A stretch of DNA of 64,000 nucleotides from Chitinophaga pinensis (GCA_945860705.1 CAMART010000011.1:1-64000), one strand, 5' to 3'; positions 17,946 to 31,179 are shown, counted from the stretch's first letter. The notes: generated by a model not told the origin, from the sequence alone. Translations and numbers: made by a program.

Positions 17946-20900
17946 CTAATCTTCTAAGATAGCTTCTACTTTATTTTTCTTGTTGCGAAGTCTTTCAAGC
18001 TCTTCTTTATTTGCTACGATCATATTGTCAAACTTACGCATACCTGTACCTGCTGGTATTTTGTGTCCTACGATTACGTTTTCTTTTAGACCCATCAAAT
18101 TATCTTCTTGAGCTCCGATACTTGCAGTACTTAGTACTTTTGTAGTCTCTTGGAATGATGCAGCACTGATCCAACTGTTTGTACCCAATGAAGCTCTAGT
18201 GATACCTTGTAGCATAGTACTAGATGTTGCTGGTATAGCATCTCTAAATTCTACTAAAGCTAAATCACCTCTTTTCAATAAAGAATTTTCATCTTTTAGT
18301 TTTCTCAAACTTGCTATCTGACCTTTTTTATAGTTGGTAGAACCACCTGCTTCTACTACTACTTTTTTGTCATACAAGTCATCATTTACTCTCAAGAATT
18401 CAAATTTATCTACAGCGCTATCTTGTAGGAATCTTGTATCACCTGGATCTTCCACATTTACTTTGCTCATCATCTGACGAACTATAACTTCTATGTGTTT
18501 ATCTGAGATACGGATACCTTGAAGACGATATACTTCTTGTACTTCGTTCACTAAGTATTGTTGTACTGCAAATGGACCTTTGATTTTTAGAATATCTAAT
18601 GGAGTAACTGTACCATCGCTTAGAGGAGTACCTGATCTCACGAAATCTTGATCTTGTACTAGGATGTGTTTAGAAAGTTTTACTAAATATTTTTTCACCA
18701 CACCATCTTTTGCTTCGATAATGATTTCTCTATTACCTCTTTTGATAGTTCCAAATTTCACTACACCATCTATCTCTGCTACTACAGCTGGATTTAGAGG
18801 ATTACGAGCTTCAAACAACTCCGTTACTCTTGGAAGACCACCCGTGATATCTCTTGCTTTACTCATCACTCTAGGTATCTTAGCTAAGATAGCACCAGCT
18901 TTCACTTTTTGCTTTTCTTCTATAGCTAAGTGGGCACCCACAGGCATATTGTAATATTTACCACCTTCTTTTGTATCAAGTACTATAGAAGGAATCTTAG
19001 TTTTATCTTTAGACTCGATGATGATACGCTCTGTGTGACCAGTTTGCTCATCACTTTCTTCTGTGAAGGTGATATTTTCAATAATACTTTCAAATTTGAT
19101 AGTACCATCTTCGATAGCAAGAATCACGTTATTAAATGGATCCCATTTACAAATAAGATCATCTTTTTTCACTTTAGCACCATCTTTCACAGCCATAGTA
19201 GCACCGTATGGTATCAAATAGTTAAATAATACTTTATCTGTATCTGGTTTCATGATTTTAAGCTCACCAGTTCTACCGATTACGATATTTACTACTTCGC
19301 CATCTTCATTGGTAGATTTTACAGTTCTAAGACCATCATATACTACTTTACCTTCAAATATTGCTTTAAATTTATCTTCTGACTGAGAAAGTGAAGCGAC
19401 CCCACCCACGTGGAATGTACGAAGTGTAAGCTGTGTACCTGGCTCACCGATAGACTGTGCTGCTAAAATACCAACAGCATCACCCATTTCTGCAGTTCTG
19501 TTTCCTGCAAGGTTTCTACCATAGCATTTTACACAAACCCCTCTTTGAGTTTCGCAAGTCAATACCGAACGAATATCTACTGCTTCGATATGCGCTGCTT
19601 CTATAGTTTTAGCTATTTTCTCATTGATTTCAATACCAGCACTTACTAGTAACTCATCCGTTTCTGGATGATTGATATCATACAAACTAAATCTACCTAC
19701 GATTCTTTCTGCTAAAGATTCTACTACTAGATCATTGTCTTTAAGAGCACTCACTGAGATACCTCTTAGAGTCATACAATCTTCATCTCTGATTACTACA
19801 TCTTGAGCTACATCCACCAGTCTTCTTGTCAAGTAACCTGCATCGGCAGTTTTCAAAGCCGTATCTGCAAGACCTTTACGAGCACCGTGAGTAGAGATGA
19901 AGTATTCTAGAATCGAAAGACCTTCTTTAAAGTTTGATAAGATTGGATTTTCGATAACCTCTGAACCTGTAGAACCAGATTTACGTGGCTTAGCCATCAA
20001 ACCTCTGATACCACCCAACTGCTTGATTTGAGCTTTAGAACCCCTTGCACCAGAGTCTAGCATCATATATACAGAGTTGAATCCTTGTTTATCTTTAGCC
20101 AATCTATCCATAAGGATATTGGTCAATTTATTATCTGTTCTACCCCAAGTATCTACTACCTGATTAAATCTCTCAGAGTTAGTAATGAAACCATTTCCAT
20201 AGTTATCTTGAATCTCATCGATTTCTTTATTTGCTTGCTCTATGAATAGTTTTTTCTCTTCAGGGATAATGATATCACCTAAGTTGAAAGAAAGACCACC
20301 TTTGAAAGCCCAAGTAAATCCTAATGTTTTGATCTCATCTAGGAACTTAGCTGTTTTTTGTAAATTCGTATTTACGATGATATCTCCAATGATTTCTCTT
20401 AGTGAAGATTTTTTCAAATGTTTATCAATAAAACCTACTTCTTCAGGAACGAATTGATTGAATAATATTCTTCCTACAGTTGTTTCAATTATTTTATCTA
20501 CTAGATCATTACCTACTTTTACTTTAGTTTTTACTTTTACAAAAGCATGAATATCTACTTGTCCTTCGTTCATAGCTATAATAGCTTCTTCAGCACTATA
20601 GAATGTTCTACCTTCACCTTTCACAATATTTTCTTTTGTAGATCTTCTACCATTGGTGATATAGTATAGACCCAAGACCATATCCTGAGATGGAAGAGTG
20701 ATAGGAGTTCCATTCTGTGGATTCAAAATATTGTGTGAAGAAAGCATCAAAGTTTGAGCTTCTAATATTGCAGCATTGCTAAGTGGAACGTGCACAGCCA
20801 TCTGGTCACCATCAAAATCGGCATTGAATGAAGTAGTAACCAATGGGTGTAACTGAATAGCTTTACCTTCTACTAATTTTGGCGCAAATGCTTGTATAGA

Positions 20901-22280
20901 AAGACGGTGAAGTGTCGGAGCTCTATTCAATAATACTGGGTGACCTTTCAAAATATTTTCAAGAATATCCCAAACTACTGGCTCTTTTTTATCAACTAAT
21001 TTCTTAGCAGATTTCACAGTTTTGACGATACCTCTTTCGATAAGTTTTCTTATGATAAATGGTTTGAAAAGCTCTGAAGCCATTTCTTTAGGAATACCAC
21101 ACTCGTGTAGTTTCAATGTAGGTCCTACCACGATCACCGAACGACCAGAGTAATCTACCCTTTTACCTAATAAGTTTTGACGGAAACGACCTTGTTTACC
21201 TTTCAATACATCAGATAAAGATTTTAATGGTCTACCTCCTTCAGCTTTTACTGCATTCGATTTTTTAGAGTTATCAAATAATGAATCTATAGATTCTTGA
21301 AGCATTCTTTTTTCGTTTCTTAAGATTACTTCTGGAGCTTTTATTTCCAATAGTCTTTTCAAACGATTATTTCTGATAATGACTCTTCTATATAAATCAT
21401 TCAAATCAGAAGAAGCAAAACGTCCACCATCCAATGGCACCAATGGTCTTAACTCTGGTGGTACTACTGGTAAGTGAGTAATCACCATCCATTCTGGTTT
21501 ATTTTCAAGTCTTTCGTTTGCATCTCTAAATGCTTCAACTACGCTCAATCTTTTTAAAGCTTCTGATTTTTTTTGCTGAGAAGTTTCATTAGATGCTTGG
21601 TCTCTCAAACTAAATGAAAGAGAATCTAAATCTATTCTAGTAAGCATTTCTCTTACTGCTTCAGCACCCATCATAGCCATAAACTTATTAGTATCTGTAG
21701 TTGGCAAGTGACTGTTGCCATCTAATTCTGGTGCTTCTAGTGCAGATAAATATTCTTCTTCACTCAATAAATCACCAGCTACTAAAATTCTTCTTTCGTA
21801 TTCTTCTTTTTCGTTTAGCATAGTGATACCTTCTGATGCTTTACCAGCTTGAATCACTAAATATCTTTCGTAGTAAACGATTGATTCTAGTTTCTTTGAA
21901 GACATACCTAATAGATAACCAATTTTATTGGGAAGAGATTTGAAATACCAGATGTGAACTACAGGCACTACCAATTTGATATGACCCATACGCTCTCTAC
22001 GTACTTTCTTTTCTGTCACTTCCACACCACATCTATCACACACGATTCCTTTATATCGGATTCTCTTATATTTTCCACAGTAGCATTCGTAATCTTTTAC
22101 TGGTCCAAAAATTCTTTCGCAGAAAAGACCATCACGCTCTGGTTTATAAGTACGATAATTAATAGTCTCTGGTTTTAAAATCTCCCCAAAAGACTGCTCC
22201 AAAATTCTATCTGGAGACGCAAGACCAATAATGATTTTGTTAAAATCGTTTCTTATTTGTTTTTCCTTAACTACAGGCAT
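17946..22280 (-). CDS. rpoC: DNA-directed RNA polymerase subunit beta'
   Basis: [12 protein letters not shown], zinc-binding [22 protein letters not shown]. Confidence 0.99.
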   Translation of the reverse strand: MPVVKEKQIRNDFNKIIIGLASPDRILEQSFGEILKPETINYRTYKPERDGLFCERIFGPVKDYECYCGKYKRIRYKGIVCDRCGVEVTEKKVRRERMGHIKLVVPVVHIWYFKSLPNKIGYLLGMSSKKLESIVYYERYLVIQAGKASEGITMLNEKEEYERRILVAGDLLSEEEYLSALEAPELDGNSHLPTTDTNKFMAMMGAEAVREMLTRIDLDSLSFSLRDQASNETSQQKKSEALKRLSVVEAFRDANERLENKPEWMVITHLPVVPPELRPLVPLDGGRFASSDLNDLYRRVIIRNNRLKRLLEIKAPEVILRNEKRMLQESIDSLFDNSKKSNAVKAEGGRPLKSLSDVLKGKQGRFRQNLLGKRVDYSGRSVIVVGPTLKLHECGIPKEMASELFKPFIIRKLIERGIVKTVKSAKKLVDKKEPVVWDILENILKGHPVLLNRAPTLHRLSIQAFAPKLVEGKAIQLHPLVTTSFNADFDGDQMAVHVPLSNAAILEAQTLMLSSHNILNPQNGTPITLPSQDMVLGLYYITNGRRSTKENIVKGEGRTFYSAEEAIIAMNEGQVDIHAFVKVKTKVKVGNDLVDKIIETTVGRILFNQFVPEEVGFIDKHLKKSSLREIIGDIIVNTNLQKTAKFLDEIKTLGFTWAFKGGLSFNLGDIIIPEEKKLFIEQANKEIDEIQDNYGNGFITNSERFNQVVDTWGRTDNKLTNILMDRLAKDKQGFNSVYMMLDSGARGSKAQIKQLGGIRGLMAKPRKSGSTGSEVIENPILSNFKEGLSILEYFISTHGARKGLADTALKTADAGYLTRRLVDVAQDVVIRDEDCMTLRGISVSALKDNDLVVESLAERIVGRFSLYDINHPETDELLVSAGIEINEKIAKTIEAAHIEAVDIRSVLTCETQRGVCVKCYGRNLAGNRTAEMGDAVGILAAQSIGEPGTQLTLRTFHVGGVASLSQSEDKFKAIFEGKVVYDGLRTVKSTNEDGEVVNIVIGRTGELKIMKPDTDKVLFNYLIPYGATMAVKDGAKVKKDDLICKWDPFNNVILAIEDGTIKFESIIENITFTEESDEQTGHTERIIIESKDKTKIPSIVLDTKEGGKYYNMPVGAHLAIEEKQKVKAGAILAKIPRVMSKARDITGGLPRVTELFEARNPLNPAVVAEIDGVVKFGTIKRGNREIIIEAKDGVVKKYLVKLSKHILVQDQDFVRSGTPLSDGTVTPLDILKIKGPFAVQQYLVNEVQEVYRLQGIRISDKHIEVIVRQMMSKVNVEDPGDTRFLQDSAVDKFEFLRVNDDLYDKKVVVEAGGSTNYKKGQIASLRKLKDENSLLKRGDLALVEFRDAIPATSSTMLQGITRASLGTNSWISAASFQETTKVLSTASIGAQEDNLMGLKENVIVGHKIPAGTGMRKFDNMIVANKEELERLRNKKNKVEAILED

Positions 22281-22340
22281 ATTATTGATATTTTATTATT
22301 TACTAAAAAATTTGTTTTGCTTTTGAAATTAAAAATGATC

Positions 22341-25300
22341 TTATTCAAATTTTAAATCTAAAGCTAAACCTCTCAACTCTTGCACTAATACGTTGAATGA
22401 TTCTGGAATACCTGGTGTTGGAAGGTTTTCGCCTTTTACGATAGCTTCGTAAGTTTTAGCTCTACCTATGATATCATCAGATTTTACAGTGATTAACTCT
22501 CTCAATATATTAGATGCACCAAATGCTTCTAGTGCCCATACCTCCATCTCACCAAAACGCTGACCACCAAACTGAGCTTTACCACCCAATGGTTGTTGTG
22601 TAATCAATGAGTATGGTCCTATAGAACGTGCGTGCATTTTATCATCTACCATGTGTGCAAGTTTCAGCATATAGATAACCCCTACTGTAGTTGGCTGGTG
22701 GAATCTCTCTCCAGTTTCACCATCATGTAAGTATGTTCTACCAAACTCTGGAAGACCTGCTTCATCTATATAATGTTTGATTTCGCTCAAGTGTGCACCA
22801 TCAAAGATTGGAGTTGCAAATTTTAATCCTAACTCCATACCTGCCCAACCTAGAACTGATTCATAAATCTGACCTAAGTTCATACGTGAAGGCACCCCTA
22901 GTGGATTCAATACAATATCTACTGGTGTTCCGTCTTCAAGGAATGGCATATCTTCTTTACGTACTATTTTAGATACGATACCTTTGTTACCGTGTCTACC
23001 TGCCATCTTATCACCTACTTTAAGTTTACGCTTTTTAGCTATATAAACTTTTGCAAGTTTCAATACTCCTGCAGGAAGTTCATCACCAATAGTCAATGCA
23101 AATCTTTCTCTTTTGTATCTTGCCACTTCTTCGTTTGAACGAATAGTAAAGTTATGCAAAAGGAATTTGATCATTTCATTAGTATCTTCTTCTTTTGTCC
23201 ATTTAGCAGCATCAAGATTTGTAAAATCTAAATCTTTCATTACTTTTAAAGAGAACTTAGCACCTTTTGGAAGAACTTCTTCTTTGTAGTTTGTATAAAC
23301 ACCTGCAGTAGTTTTTCCGTCAATTAGATGTAGTAATTTATCTAACATCACTTTTTTAATTTCTGCAAGATTTTTGCTATGTTCTGTTTCTAGATTATCT
23401 ACTACAACTTTTTCGTGAGCTTTAGAGTTCTTATCTTTTTTTACTTTTTCAAAAAGTTTTTTACCAATAATAACTCCTCTTGTACTTGGTGGTACTTTCA
23501 ATGATGCATCTTTTACATCACCTGCTTTATCACCAAATATAGCTCTTAAAAGTTTTTCTTCTGGTGTAGGATCACTTTCTCCTTTTGGAGTAATTTTTCC
23601 TATCAAAATATCACCTTCTTTCACATTTGCACCGATACGGATGATTCCATACTCATCTAAGTCTTTTGTAGCTTCTTCACTTACGTTTGGAATATCTGCA
23701 GTCAATTCTTCCTCTCCAAGTTTTGTATCTCTTACATCCAATTCATACTCTTCGATATGTAATGAAGTAAATACATCTTCATGTACTACTCTTTCAGAAA
23801 TCACGATAGCATCCTCAAAGTTGTATCCTTTCCATGGCATGAATGCTACTTTAAGGTTACGTCCTAAAGCTAACTCACCATTTTGAGTAGCAAATCCTTC
23901 ACAAAGAATTTGACCTTTTTTTACTTTTTGACCTTTCTTTACGATTGGTTTCAAGTTGATACAAGTATCTTGGTTGGTTCTTCTAAATTTAGGAAGTCTA
24001 TATGATTTTACATCTTCTTGGAATGAAATAGATTTTGCTTTTTCATCTCTATCATATCTGATAATGATTTCATTTGCATCTACATATTCTACTACTCCAT
24101 CGCCATCTGCATTAATTAGGTTTCTAGAATATTGAGCTACATCTTTTTCTACACCTGTACCTACTATTGGAGACTCTGGTCTCAATAAAGGTACCGCTTG
24201 ACGTTGCATGTTCGAACCCATCAAGGCACGATTGGCATCATCATGCTCTAAGAACGGAATCAATGAAGCAGAAACACCCACGATTTGGTTTGGTGCCACA
24301 TCCATAAATTCTACATCATCTGGAGCTAAAATTGGGAAATCACCTTGCTCACGAGCTTTTACTTTATCGTTTTCAAATGCACCATTATCATGAAGCATTT
24401 CATTTGCTTGAGCTATTTTTTTATCATCTTCTTCTTCTGCAGATAAATAAGTAATATCCGATTTTAAATCTACTTTACCTTTTACTACTTTTCTATATGG
24501 AGTTTCGATGAAACCCATTCTATTTACTTTTGCGTGTACACAAAGAGTAGATATCAAACCAATGTTTGGTCCTTCTGGAGTTTCAATAGTACATAATCTA
24601 CCATAGTGAGAATAATGAACATCTCGCACCTCGAAACCTGCTCTTTCTCTACTCAAACCTCCAGGTCCTAATGCTGAAATTCTTCTTTTATTTGTAATCT
24701 CTGCAAGTGGATTTGTTTGATCTAAGAATTGAGATAATTGAGAAGTACCAAAGAATGAATTGATAACAGATGAAAGTGTTCTTGAGTTGATCAAATCTGT
24801 AGGAGTAAATACTTCATTATCTCTTACGTTCATTCTTTCTCTGATAGTACGAGCCATACGAGCTAAACCAACACCAAACTGAGCATATAACTGCTCTCCT
24901 ACTGTACGTACTCTTCTATTGCTCAAGTGATCGATATCATCTATCTCTGCTTTAGCATTAGTCAATTGTACTAAATACTTGATGATAGAAACGATATCTT
25001 CTTTAGACATTGTTTTGTTTTCATACGAAGCATTTAAGCCCAATTTTTTATTCATTTTGTATCTACCTACTTCGCCCAAATCATATCTCTTATCAGAGAA
25101 GAATAATTTGTCGATGATACCTCTAGCAGTATCTTCATCAGGTGGATCTGTACCTCTTAATTGTCTGTAGATGTGGTTAAGTGCCTCCATCTCAGAGTTA
25201 GAAGTATCTTTTTGTAATGTATTTGCTATGATAGAGAAATCTGCAGATAATACTTCTTTTTGAAGAATCACTGTTTTAGCGCCTGATTCTACAATCAAGT

Positions 25301-26159
25301 CAATCATTTCTTCTTCTATCACTAAATCTCTTTCTAGCAATACTTCATTTCTTTCGATAGAAACTACCTCTCCAGTATCTTCATCTACGAAATCTTCAAT
25401 CCATGTTTTTAAAACTCTAGCAGCTAATCTTCTACCTACAACAGCTTTAATAGATTTTTTACTTATTTGTATTTCATCTGCAAGATCAAATAGAGATAAA
25501 ATAGAAGCATCTGTATCGTATCCTATTGCTCTCAAAAGCATAGTAACAGGAAACTTCTTTTTTCTATCAATATAAGCGTACATTACGTTATTGATATCTG
25601 TAGCAAACTCCATCCAAGCACCCTTGAAAGGAATCACTCTAGCAGAATATATTTTTGTACCATTTGGGTGATAACTTTGACCGAAGAATACACCAGGTGA
25701 ACGGTGAAGCTGAGATACAACTACACGTTCTGCACCATTTATAATAAAAGTTCCTTTATGTGTCATGTAAGGAATATTTCCTAAGAACACTTCTTGAACT
25801 ATTGTTTTAAAATCTATGTGCTCTACATCATTACATGACAGTTTTAATTTTGCCTTTATAGGCACACTGTATGTAACACCTCTTTCTATACATTCGTCTA
25901 TTGTAAAACGAGGAGGATCTATAGAGAAATCAAGAAATTCTAAGTTGAAGATATTTCTTGCATCAGAAATTGGAAAGTTTTCTAAAAACACATTATATAA
26001 ACCTTCTTTTTTTCTATTTTCTGGAGTAGTTTCTATTTGAAAAAACTCTTTGAAAGACTGTAACTGTATATCCAAAAAGTCAGGATACGGAGCTCTTTGT
26101 TTGGTTTTACCAAAATTGATTCTCTCGCCAGCCACTATGTTATTTTTGCTTTGAGCCAT
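22341..26159 (-). CDS. rpoB: DNA-directed RNA polymerase subunit beta
   Basis: full-length homology, [15 protein letters not shown]. Confidence 0.99.
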   Translation of the reverse strand: MAQSKNNIVAGERINFGKTKQRAPYPDFLDIQLQSFKEFFQIETTPENRKKEGLYNVFLENFPISDARNIFNLEFLDFSIDPPRFTIDECIERGVTYSVPIKAKLKLSCNDVEHIDFKTIVQEVFLGNIPYMTHKGTFIINGAERVVVSQLHRSPGVFFGQSYHPNGTKIYSARVIPFKGAWMEFATDINNVMYAYIDRKKKFPVTMLLRAIGYDTDASILSLFDLADEIQISKKSIKAVVGRRLAARVLKTWIEDFVDEDTGEVVSIERNEVLLERDLVIEEEMIDLIVESGAKTVILQKEVLSADFSIIANTLQKDTSNSEMEALNHIYRQLRGTDPPDEDTARGIIDKLFFSDKRYDLGEVGRYKMNKKLGLNASYENKTMSKEDIVSIIKYLVQLTNAKAEIDDIDHLSNRRVRTVGEQLYAQFGVGLARMARTIRERMNVRDNEVFTPTDLINSRTLSSVINSFFGTSQLSQFLDQTNPLAEITNKRRISALGPGGLSRERAGFEVRDVHYSHYGRLCTIETPEGPNIGLISTLCVHAKVNRMGFIETPYRKVVKGKVDLKSDITYLSAEEEDDKKIAQANEMLHDNGAFENDKVKAREQGDFPILAPDDVEFMDVAPNQIVGVSASLIPFLEHDDANRALMGSNMQRQAVPLLRPESPIVGTGVEKDVAQYSRNLINADGDGVVEYVDANEIIIRYDRDEKAKSISFQEDVKSYRLPKFRRTNQDTCINLKPIVKKGQKVKKGQILCEGFATQNGELALGRNLKVAFMPWKGYNFEDAIVISERVVHEDVFTSLHIEEYELDVRDTKLGEEELTADIPNVSEEATKDLDEYGIIRIGANVKEGDILIGKITPKGESDPTPEEKLLRAIFGDKAGDVKDASLKVPPSTRGVIIGKKLFEKVKKDKNSKAHEKVVVDNLETEHSKNLAEIKKVMLDKLLHLIDGKTTAGVYTNYKEEVLPKGAKFSLKVMKDLDFTNLDAAKWTKEEDTNEMIKFLLHNFTIRSNEEVARYKRERFALTIGDELPAGVLKLAKVYIAKKRKLKVGDKMAGRHGNKGIVSKIVRKEDMPFLEDGTPVDIVLNPLGVPSRMNLGQIYESVLGWAGMELGLKFATPIFDGAHLSEIKHYIDEAGLPEFGRTYLHDGETGERFHQPTTVGVIYMLKLAHMVDDKMHARSIGPYSLITQQPLGGKAQFGGQRFGEMEVWALEAFGASNILRELITVKSDDIIGRAKTYEAIVKGENLPTPGIPESFNVLVQELRGLALDLKFE

Positions 26160-26203
26160 TATTTATTGTTATTATTATTGTTAAACGCCTATAAATAAGT
26201 TTA

Positions 26204-26236
26204 GGTTTGGATGCATTTTGCAATGCAATCCAAACC
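26204..26236 (-). promoter_or_regulatory. stable hairpin in the rplL-rpoB intergenic region
   Basis: ggtttggatgcattttgcaatgcaatccaaacc: 9 bp plus 5 bp stem with one bulged base. Confidence 0.75.
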
Positions 26237-26262
26237 CTAATGTATTGATAACTAGTATCTTA

Positions 26263-26637
26263 CTATTTAATTTCAACCTCAGCTCCTGCTTCAGTTAATT
26301 GTTTAGCTACAGTTTCAGCATCTGCTTTAGAGATTTTTTCTTTGATAACACCGTTACCTGCATCTACTAAGTCTTTAGCTTCTTTCAAACCTAAACCTGT
26401 AATATCTTTAACGATTTTTACTACGTTTAGTTTTTGAGCTCCTGCACTTTTAAGAATTACATCGAATTCAGTTTTTTCAACTTCAGCTGCTGCGCCACCG
26501 CCACCTGCTGCTGCTACTGCTACTGCCGCTGCTGCTGGTTCGATACCGTACTCATCTTTTAAGATTTTAGCTAATTCGTTTACATCTTTTACTGAAAGAT
26601 TTACTAGTTGGTCTGCTAATGATTTTAAATCTGCCAT
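26263..26637 (-). CDS. rplL: 50S ribosomal protein L7/L12
   Basis: [18 protein letters not shown]. Confidence 0.98.
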   Translation of the reverse strand: MADLKSLADQLVNLSVKDVNELAKILKDEYGIEPAAAAVAVAAAGGGGAAAEVEKTEFDVILKSAGAQKLNVVKIVKDITGLGLKEAKDLVDAGNGVIKEKISKADAETVAKQLTEAGAEVEIK

Positions 26638-26687
26638 TTTTTATTTTTGTTTAATTGGTTAAAAATTTTTGTTTGAATTTTTATAGA

Positions 26688-27212
26688 CTATTCTGGTCTT
26701 TCTGATAAGGTCTTAACGATACCTGCAAGTTTGCCACCACTTGATTGTAATGCAGAGAGAACGTTTTTAGCAGGAGATTGTAACAATCCAATGATTTCGC
26801 CTACTAATTCTTCTTTCGATTTTAGTTTGCTTAATACATCGATTTGGTTGTCTCCTTCAAAAATAGATGATTCTATATAAGCAACCTTTAATACTGGTTT
26901 CTCATTAGACTCTCTAAATTCTTTCAATACAGTTGCTGGCGTTTTTGCTACTGAAGAGAACATTACAGATGTAGGACCATTTAAAGAGCTATAAACTCCG
27001 CTATAATCTACACCTTCTTGTGCTTCAAGTGCTTTACGTATCAACGTATTTTTCGCTACTCTGAATTCAATTCCTTTTTCAAAACATTTTCTTCTGAACT
27101 TGTTGATAGTTTCAACAGTAAGAGCAGAAGCATCTGTAATATAAAAGATATTGTTTGACGCAAACTTTTCAGTAAGTTCGATAAGAACTTGATTTTTTTC
27201 TTGTTTTGTCAT
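26688..27212 (-). CDS. rplJ: 50S ribosomal protein L10
   Basis: RVAKNTLIRKALE, SLNGPTSVMFS, and synteny. Confidence 0.97.
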   Translation of the reverse strand: MTKQEKNQVLIELTEKFASNNIFYITDASALTVETINKFRRKCFEKGIEFRVAKNTLIRKALEAQEGVDYSGVYSSLNGPTSVMFSSVAKTPATVLKEFRESNEKPVLKVAYIESSIFEGDNQIDVLSKLKSKEELVGEIIGLLQSPAKNVLSALQSSGGKLAGIVKTLSERPE

Positions 27213-27214
27213 AA

Positions 27215-27910
27215 TTAATTTCCGCTTACAGATTTAGGATCAATTTTAATACCTGGACTCATTGTAGAAGCCATAGAAATGCTTTTCATATAAGTACCTT
27301 TAGCAGAAGATGGTTTCATCTTTACTAATGTGCTTAATAATTCATCAGCATTGTCTTTAATCTGCTCTGGAGTAAATGATACTTTGCCAATAGATGCATG
27401 AACGATACCGAACTTGTCTACTCTGAAGGCAATTTTACCTTTTTTTACTTCTTCTACAGCTTTCCCAACCTCAGGTGTAACTGTTCCTGATTTAGGATTT
27501 GGCATAAGGTTACGTGGTCCTAGTACGCGGCCTAATCTTGCGATTTTAGCCATTACGTTAGGGGAAGCTACTACCACATCAACGTCTGTCCAACCTTTTT
27601 CTATTTTTTCTATAAATTCGTCTAAGCCTACGTAGTCTGCACCTGCTGCTCTTGCTTCTTCTTCTTTATCTGGAGTAGTCAATACTAGCACTGACTTAGT
27701 TCTACCAGAACCATGAGGCAAAGATACAGTTCCTCTAAGTGCTTGATCTGCTTTACGTGGATCTACTCCTAAACGTACGTGCAAATCTACAGATGCATTA
27801 AATTTTGCAATGTTAACTTCTTTAACAAGTGCTGCGGCATTTTCAAGAGAATATAGCTTTGTGCTATCTACTTTCCCATCTACTGCCTTCCTCTTTTTTG
27901 TTGTATTCAT
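27215..27910 (-). CDS. rplA: 50S ribosomal protein L1
   Basis: [18 protein letters not shown]. Confidence 0.98.
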   Translation of the reverse strand: MNTTKKRKAVDGKVDSTKLYSLENAAALVKEVNIAKFNASVDLHVRLGVDPRKADQALRGTVSLPHGSGRTKSVLVLTTPDKEEEARAAGADYVGLDEFIEKIEKGWTDVDVVVASPNVMAKIARLGRVLGPRNLMPNPKSGTVTPEVGKAVEEVKKGKIAFRVDKFGIVHASIGKVSFTPEQIKDNADELLSTLVKMKPSSAKGTYMKSISMASTMSPGIKIDPKSVSGN

Positions 27911-27953
27911 ACTGAGGTTTTTTTGATTTGATGATTAAATAATAAATAAATTT

Positions 27954-28397
27954 TTAGTTTTCCCAAGGTGCTTTACCTGAAACTGTAACACCCATACTAC
28001 GAGCAGTACCTGCTACCATTTTCATAGCAGACTCTTCTGTAAAACAGTTTAAGTCTGGCATTTTAATAGCTGCGATGTCTTTAATTTGATCCCAATTGAT
28101 AGAACCCATTTTAAGACGATTGCTTTGAGCAGAACCTTTAGCTATTTTGATAGATTCCATAATCAAATTTGCTGCAGGTGGAGTTTTGATCTCAAATGTG
28201 AAAGATTTGTCTTTGTAAACTGTAAGAATCACTGGACAAACTTTGCCCATTTTGTCTTGTGTTCTAGCATTGAACTGTTTACAAAATTCCATAATGTTCA
28301 CCCCTTTAGAACCTAGTGCTGGTCCGATCGGTGGTGCCGGGTTCGCTTGCCCTCCCTTTACTTGTAACTTTACAAAGGTTTCGATTTCTTTTGCCAT
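27954..28397 (-). CDS. rplK: 50S ribosomal protein L11
   Basis: [34 protein letters not shown]. Confidence 0.98.
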   Translation of the reverse strand: MAKEIETFVKLQVKGGQANPAPPIGPALGSKGVNIMEFCKQFNARTQDKMGKVCPVILTVYKDKSFTFEIKTPPAANLIMESIKIAKGSAQSNRLKMGSINWDQIKDIAAIKMPDLNCFTEESAMKMVAGTARSMGVTVSGKAPWEN

Positions 28398-28420
28398 GAT
28401 AAATATTTGTTATATAAAAT

Positions 28421-28993
28421 TTATGATACTTTTTCTACCTGAACGAAGTTTACCTCTACTGGTGTTCTTCTTCCAAATATTTTTACTATTACTTTTAATT
28501 TTTTCTTTTCTTCAAAAATTTCTTCAATGGTTCCTGAGAATTCATTGAATGGTCCATCTATTATTTTCACTGTTTCATTGATGATATATGGTTCTACGTT
28601 TACTTCTCCTGTTTCTGTTATTTCATCAAATTTTCCAAATAATTTTTGTACCTCACTATTTCTTAATGGCTCAGGTTTATTGTCTTTACCACCTAAGAAA
28701 TTCATAACATTTGGTAAGCTTCTCAGTTCTGCAACTATATCAGAGTTGAGTCCTGGGGGAGCAACTTCTATATATAAATATCCAGGAAAAAGTGTTTTTT
28801 CTTTTACTACTTTTTTACCTGCTTTAATTTGATATACTTTTTCAGTTGGGATAAGTACTTGAGTCACTACTTTGTCCATTCCTGAACGTTTCAACTCTAT
28901 ATCCATATGAGCCTTGATTTTATTCTCTTGGCCACTGAATACTTTTAGTACGTACCACTTACTTTCTTTCTTATTTTCCAATGTTATCATCAT
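28421..28993 (-). CDS. nusG: transcription termination/antitermination protein NusG
   Basis: KWYVLKVFSGQENKIK, KOW region GPFNEFSGTIEEI. Confidence 0.98.
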   Translation of the reverse strand: MMITLENKKESKWYVLKVFSGQENKIKAHMDIELKRSGMDKVVTQVLIPTEKVYQIKAGKKVVKEKTLFPGYLYIEVAPPGLNSDIVAELRSLPNVMNFLGGKDNKPEPLRNSEVQKLFGKFDEITETGEVNVEPYIINETVKIIDGPFNEFSGTIEEIFEEKKKLKVIVKIFGRRTPVEVNFVQVEKVS

Positions 28994-29024
28994 ATAATTA
29001 GCTTTCTACTTTTTTGAATTTTTA

Positions 29025-29225
29025 TTATCCAAATATTTTTTTGTATAATAATTCTACAATAGTGTATCTAGCTGCTGTATCCATCAACCATACAATAATA
29101 GATATGATAAGCGTACCTATCAAAACTACTATAGTGCTAGATTGTAGCTCTTGCCATGTAGGCCAGCTTACTTTATTTACTAGCTCATTGTACGACTCTT
29201 GTATATATAGTTTTACACGATCCAT
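29025..29225 (-). CDS. secE: preprotein translocase subunit SecE
   Basis: ESYNELVNKVSWPTWQELQSSTIVVLI. Confidence 0.95.
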   Translation of the reverse strand: MDRVKLYIQESYNELVNKVSWPTWQELQSSTIVVLIGTLIISIIVWLMDTAARYTIVELLYKKIFG

Positions 29226-29276
29226 TTTTATTTTATATTTAATACACTTTCGTGTGTTTTATTTTACTTTATCTAG

Positions 29277-29347
29277 CACGGGTACTAGGATTCGAACCCA
29301 GATCAAAGGTTTTGGAGACCCGTATGCTACCATTGCACCATACCCGT
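29277..29347 (-). tRNA. tRNA-Trp (CCA)
   Basis: ACGGGUA-UG-GUGC-AAUGGUA-GCAU-A-CGGGU-CUCCAAA-ACCUU-UGAU-CUGGG-UUCGAAU-CCUAG-UACCCGU-G; anticodon CCA; 27-43 mismatch noted. Confidence 0.95.
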
Positions 29348-29355
29348 ATTAAAGA

Positions 29356-29384
29356 AGTATAGTTAGGCTGTGCCTAACTATACT
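29356..29384 (-). terminator. hairpin between tuf and tRNA-Trp
   Basis: AGTATAGTTAGGC-TGT-GCCTAACTATACT, 13-bp perfect stem. Confidence 0.75.
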
Positions 29385-29395
29385 CTTATTTAATA

Positions 29396-30583
29396 CTATT
29401 TAATGATTTCTGTAACTTGACCAGCACCTACTGTTCTACCACCCTCACGGATAGCGAAACGTAAACCTTTCTCTAACGCTACTGGGTAGATAAGTTTTAC
29501 TGAAAGTGTGATATTGTCACCTGGCATAACCATTTCAGTGTTTTCTGGAAGTGTAATTTCACCAGTAACATCTGTAGTTCTTAAATAGAACTGTGGTCTA
29601 TACTTATTGAAGAATGGAGTATGACGTCCACCTTCTTCTTTGCTCAATACGTAAACCTCACATTTGAATTCTGTATGTGGGTTACCAGTACCTGGTTTGC
29701 AGATAACTTGACCTCTTTTGATGTCAGTTTTCTCAACACCTCTTAAAAGGATACCAACGTTTTCACCAGCTTCACCAGTATCAAGGATTTTTCTAAACAT
29801 CTCTACCCCTGTACAAGTTGATTTCATTGGAGCTTCGTTAGAAAGACCTACGATTTCTACTGCATCACCTGTATTGATAACACCTCTCTCGATTCTACCT
29901 GTAGCTACAGTACCTCTACCTGTGATAGAGAATACATCTTCTACTGGCATCAAGAATGGAAGATCAACTGGTCTTGGTGGAACTGGAATCCAGCTATCCA
30001 CTGCGTCCATCAATTTCTCGATAGCAGCAACACCGTTTGGCTCACCATTCAAAGCTGCTAAAGCAGAACCTTGAATAACTGGAGAACTTTCTTCAAATCC
30101 GTAGAATTTCAAAAGATCTCTGATTTCCATTTCACCTAATTCTAAGAATTCAGGATCGTCAACTAAGTCAACTTTATTCATGAAAACTACGATTTTAGGC
30201 ACCCCTACTTGACGAGCTAAAAGTATATGCTCTCTAGTTTGTGGCATAGGACCATCAGTAGCAGCTACTACTAGGATAGCTCCATCCATTTGAGCTGCAC
30301 CTGTTACCATGTTTTTAATATAATCCGCGTGACCTGGACAATCTACGTGAGCGTAGTGTCTAGACGTTGTTTGATATTCTACGTGAGCTGTATTAATAGT
30401 AATACCTCTTTCTTTTTCTTCTGGAGCTGCATCGATAGAATCATAATCTTTTTTCTCTGCAAGACCTTTTCCTGCTAGTACGTTTGTGATTGCGGCAGTT
30501 AAAGTAGTTTTACCGTGATCTACGTGACCAATTGTACCAATGTTTACATGGGGCTTGGTTCTTTCAAATTTCTCTTTAGCCAT
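29396..30583 (-). CDS. tuf: elongation factor Tu
   Basis: [27 protein letters not shown]. Confidence 0.99.
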   Translation of the reverse strand: MAKEKFERTKPHVNIGTIGHVDHGKTTLTAAITNVLAGKGLAEKKDYDSIDAAPEEKERGITINTAHVEYQTTSRHYAHVDCPGHADYIKNMVTGAAQMDGAILVVAATDGPMPQTREHILLARQVGVPKIVVFMNKVDLVDDPEFLELGEMEIRDLLKFYGFEESSPVIQGSALAALNGEPNGVAAIEKLMDAVDSWIPVPPRPVDLPFLMPVEDVFSITGRGTVATGRIERGVINTGDAVEIVGLSNEAPMKSTCTGVEMFRKILDTGEAGENVGILLRGVEKTDIKRGQVICKPGTGNPHTEFKCEVYVLSKEEGGRHTPFFNKYRPQFYLRTTDVTGEITLPENTEMVMPGDNITLSVKLIYPVALEKGLRFAIREGGRTVGAGQVTEIIK

Positions 30584-30743
30584 TTTGTTTTTTTGTTTTT
30601 GTTATTGAATTAATAATAATAGATTGAGTAACATTTTTATTAAAAGTAGTGCTTTCGCTATATATAAAAATAGAGCATATATGCACTATCGATTAATTGT
30701 TTTTTTTGTAAAGTGTCTACTATAGTTTGGTTATAAAAACATG

Positions 30744-30815
<72 letters not shown>

Positions 30816-30880
30816 TAGTAAATTAGTACAAAAAAATGGAAGCTTATTTTATACTAATTTTTCTTTACAGATATAAATGG

Positions 30881-30953
30881 AGCGGGAGACGAGGCTCGAA
30901 CCCGCGACCTACAGCTTGGAAGGCTGTCGCTCTACCAACTGAGCTACTCCCGC
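30881..30953 (-). tRNA. tRNA-Gly (TCC)
   Basis: cloverleaf with anticodon arm ACAGC-CTTCCAA-GCTGT. Confidence 0.95.
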
Positions 30954-31064
30954 ATTTATATTTTTGTGATCAAAGAACGCTTATATATGACAAAAATAGA
31001 CCCCCTATTGGCGTCTTTTTTTAAAATATAAAAATATAATATCCGTTTTTTAGTGCTTTGATGG

Positions 31065-31147
31065 TGGGGAGAGCAGGATTCGAACCTACGAAGTCGAAAG
31101 ACAACAGATTTACAGTCTGCCCCATTTGGCCGCTCTGGAATCTCCCC
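31065..31147 (-). tRNA. tRNA-Tyr (GTA)
   Basis: class II long variable arm, anticodon arm GCAGA-CTGTAAA-TCTGT; CCA encoded (31062-31064). Confidence 0.95.
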
Positions 31148-31179
31148 CAAGATTTTTCTTGTGATGTTTTATAAAAAAG

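Noticed and set aside
18664-25170. Several plus-strand ORFs of 60-100 aa opposite rpoB and rpoC
   Set aside because: They lie antisense to strongly conserved genes and have no recognisable motifs; they are by-products of codon bias.
27213-27214. L10 leader regulatory RNA before rplJ
   Set aside because: The gap between rplA and rplJ is only 2 nt, so there is no room for a leader there.
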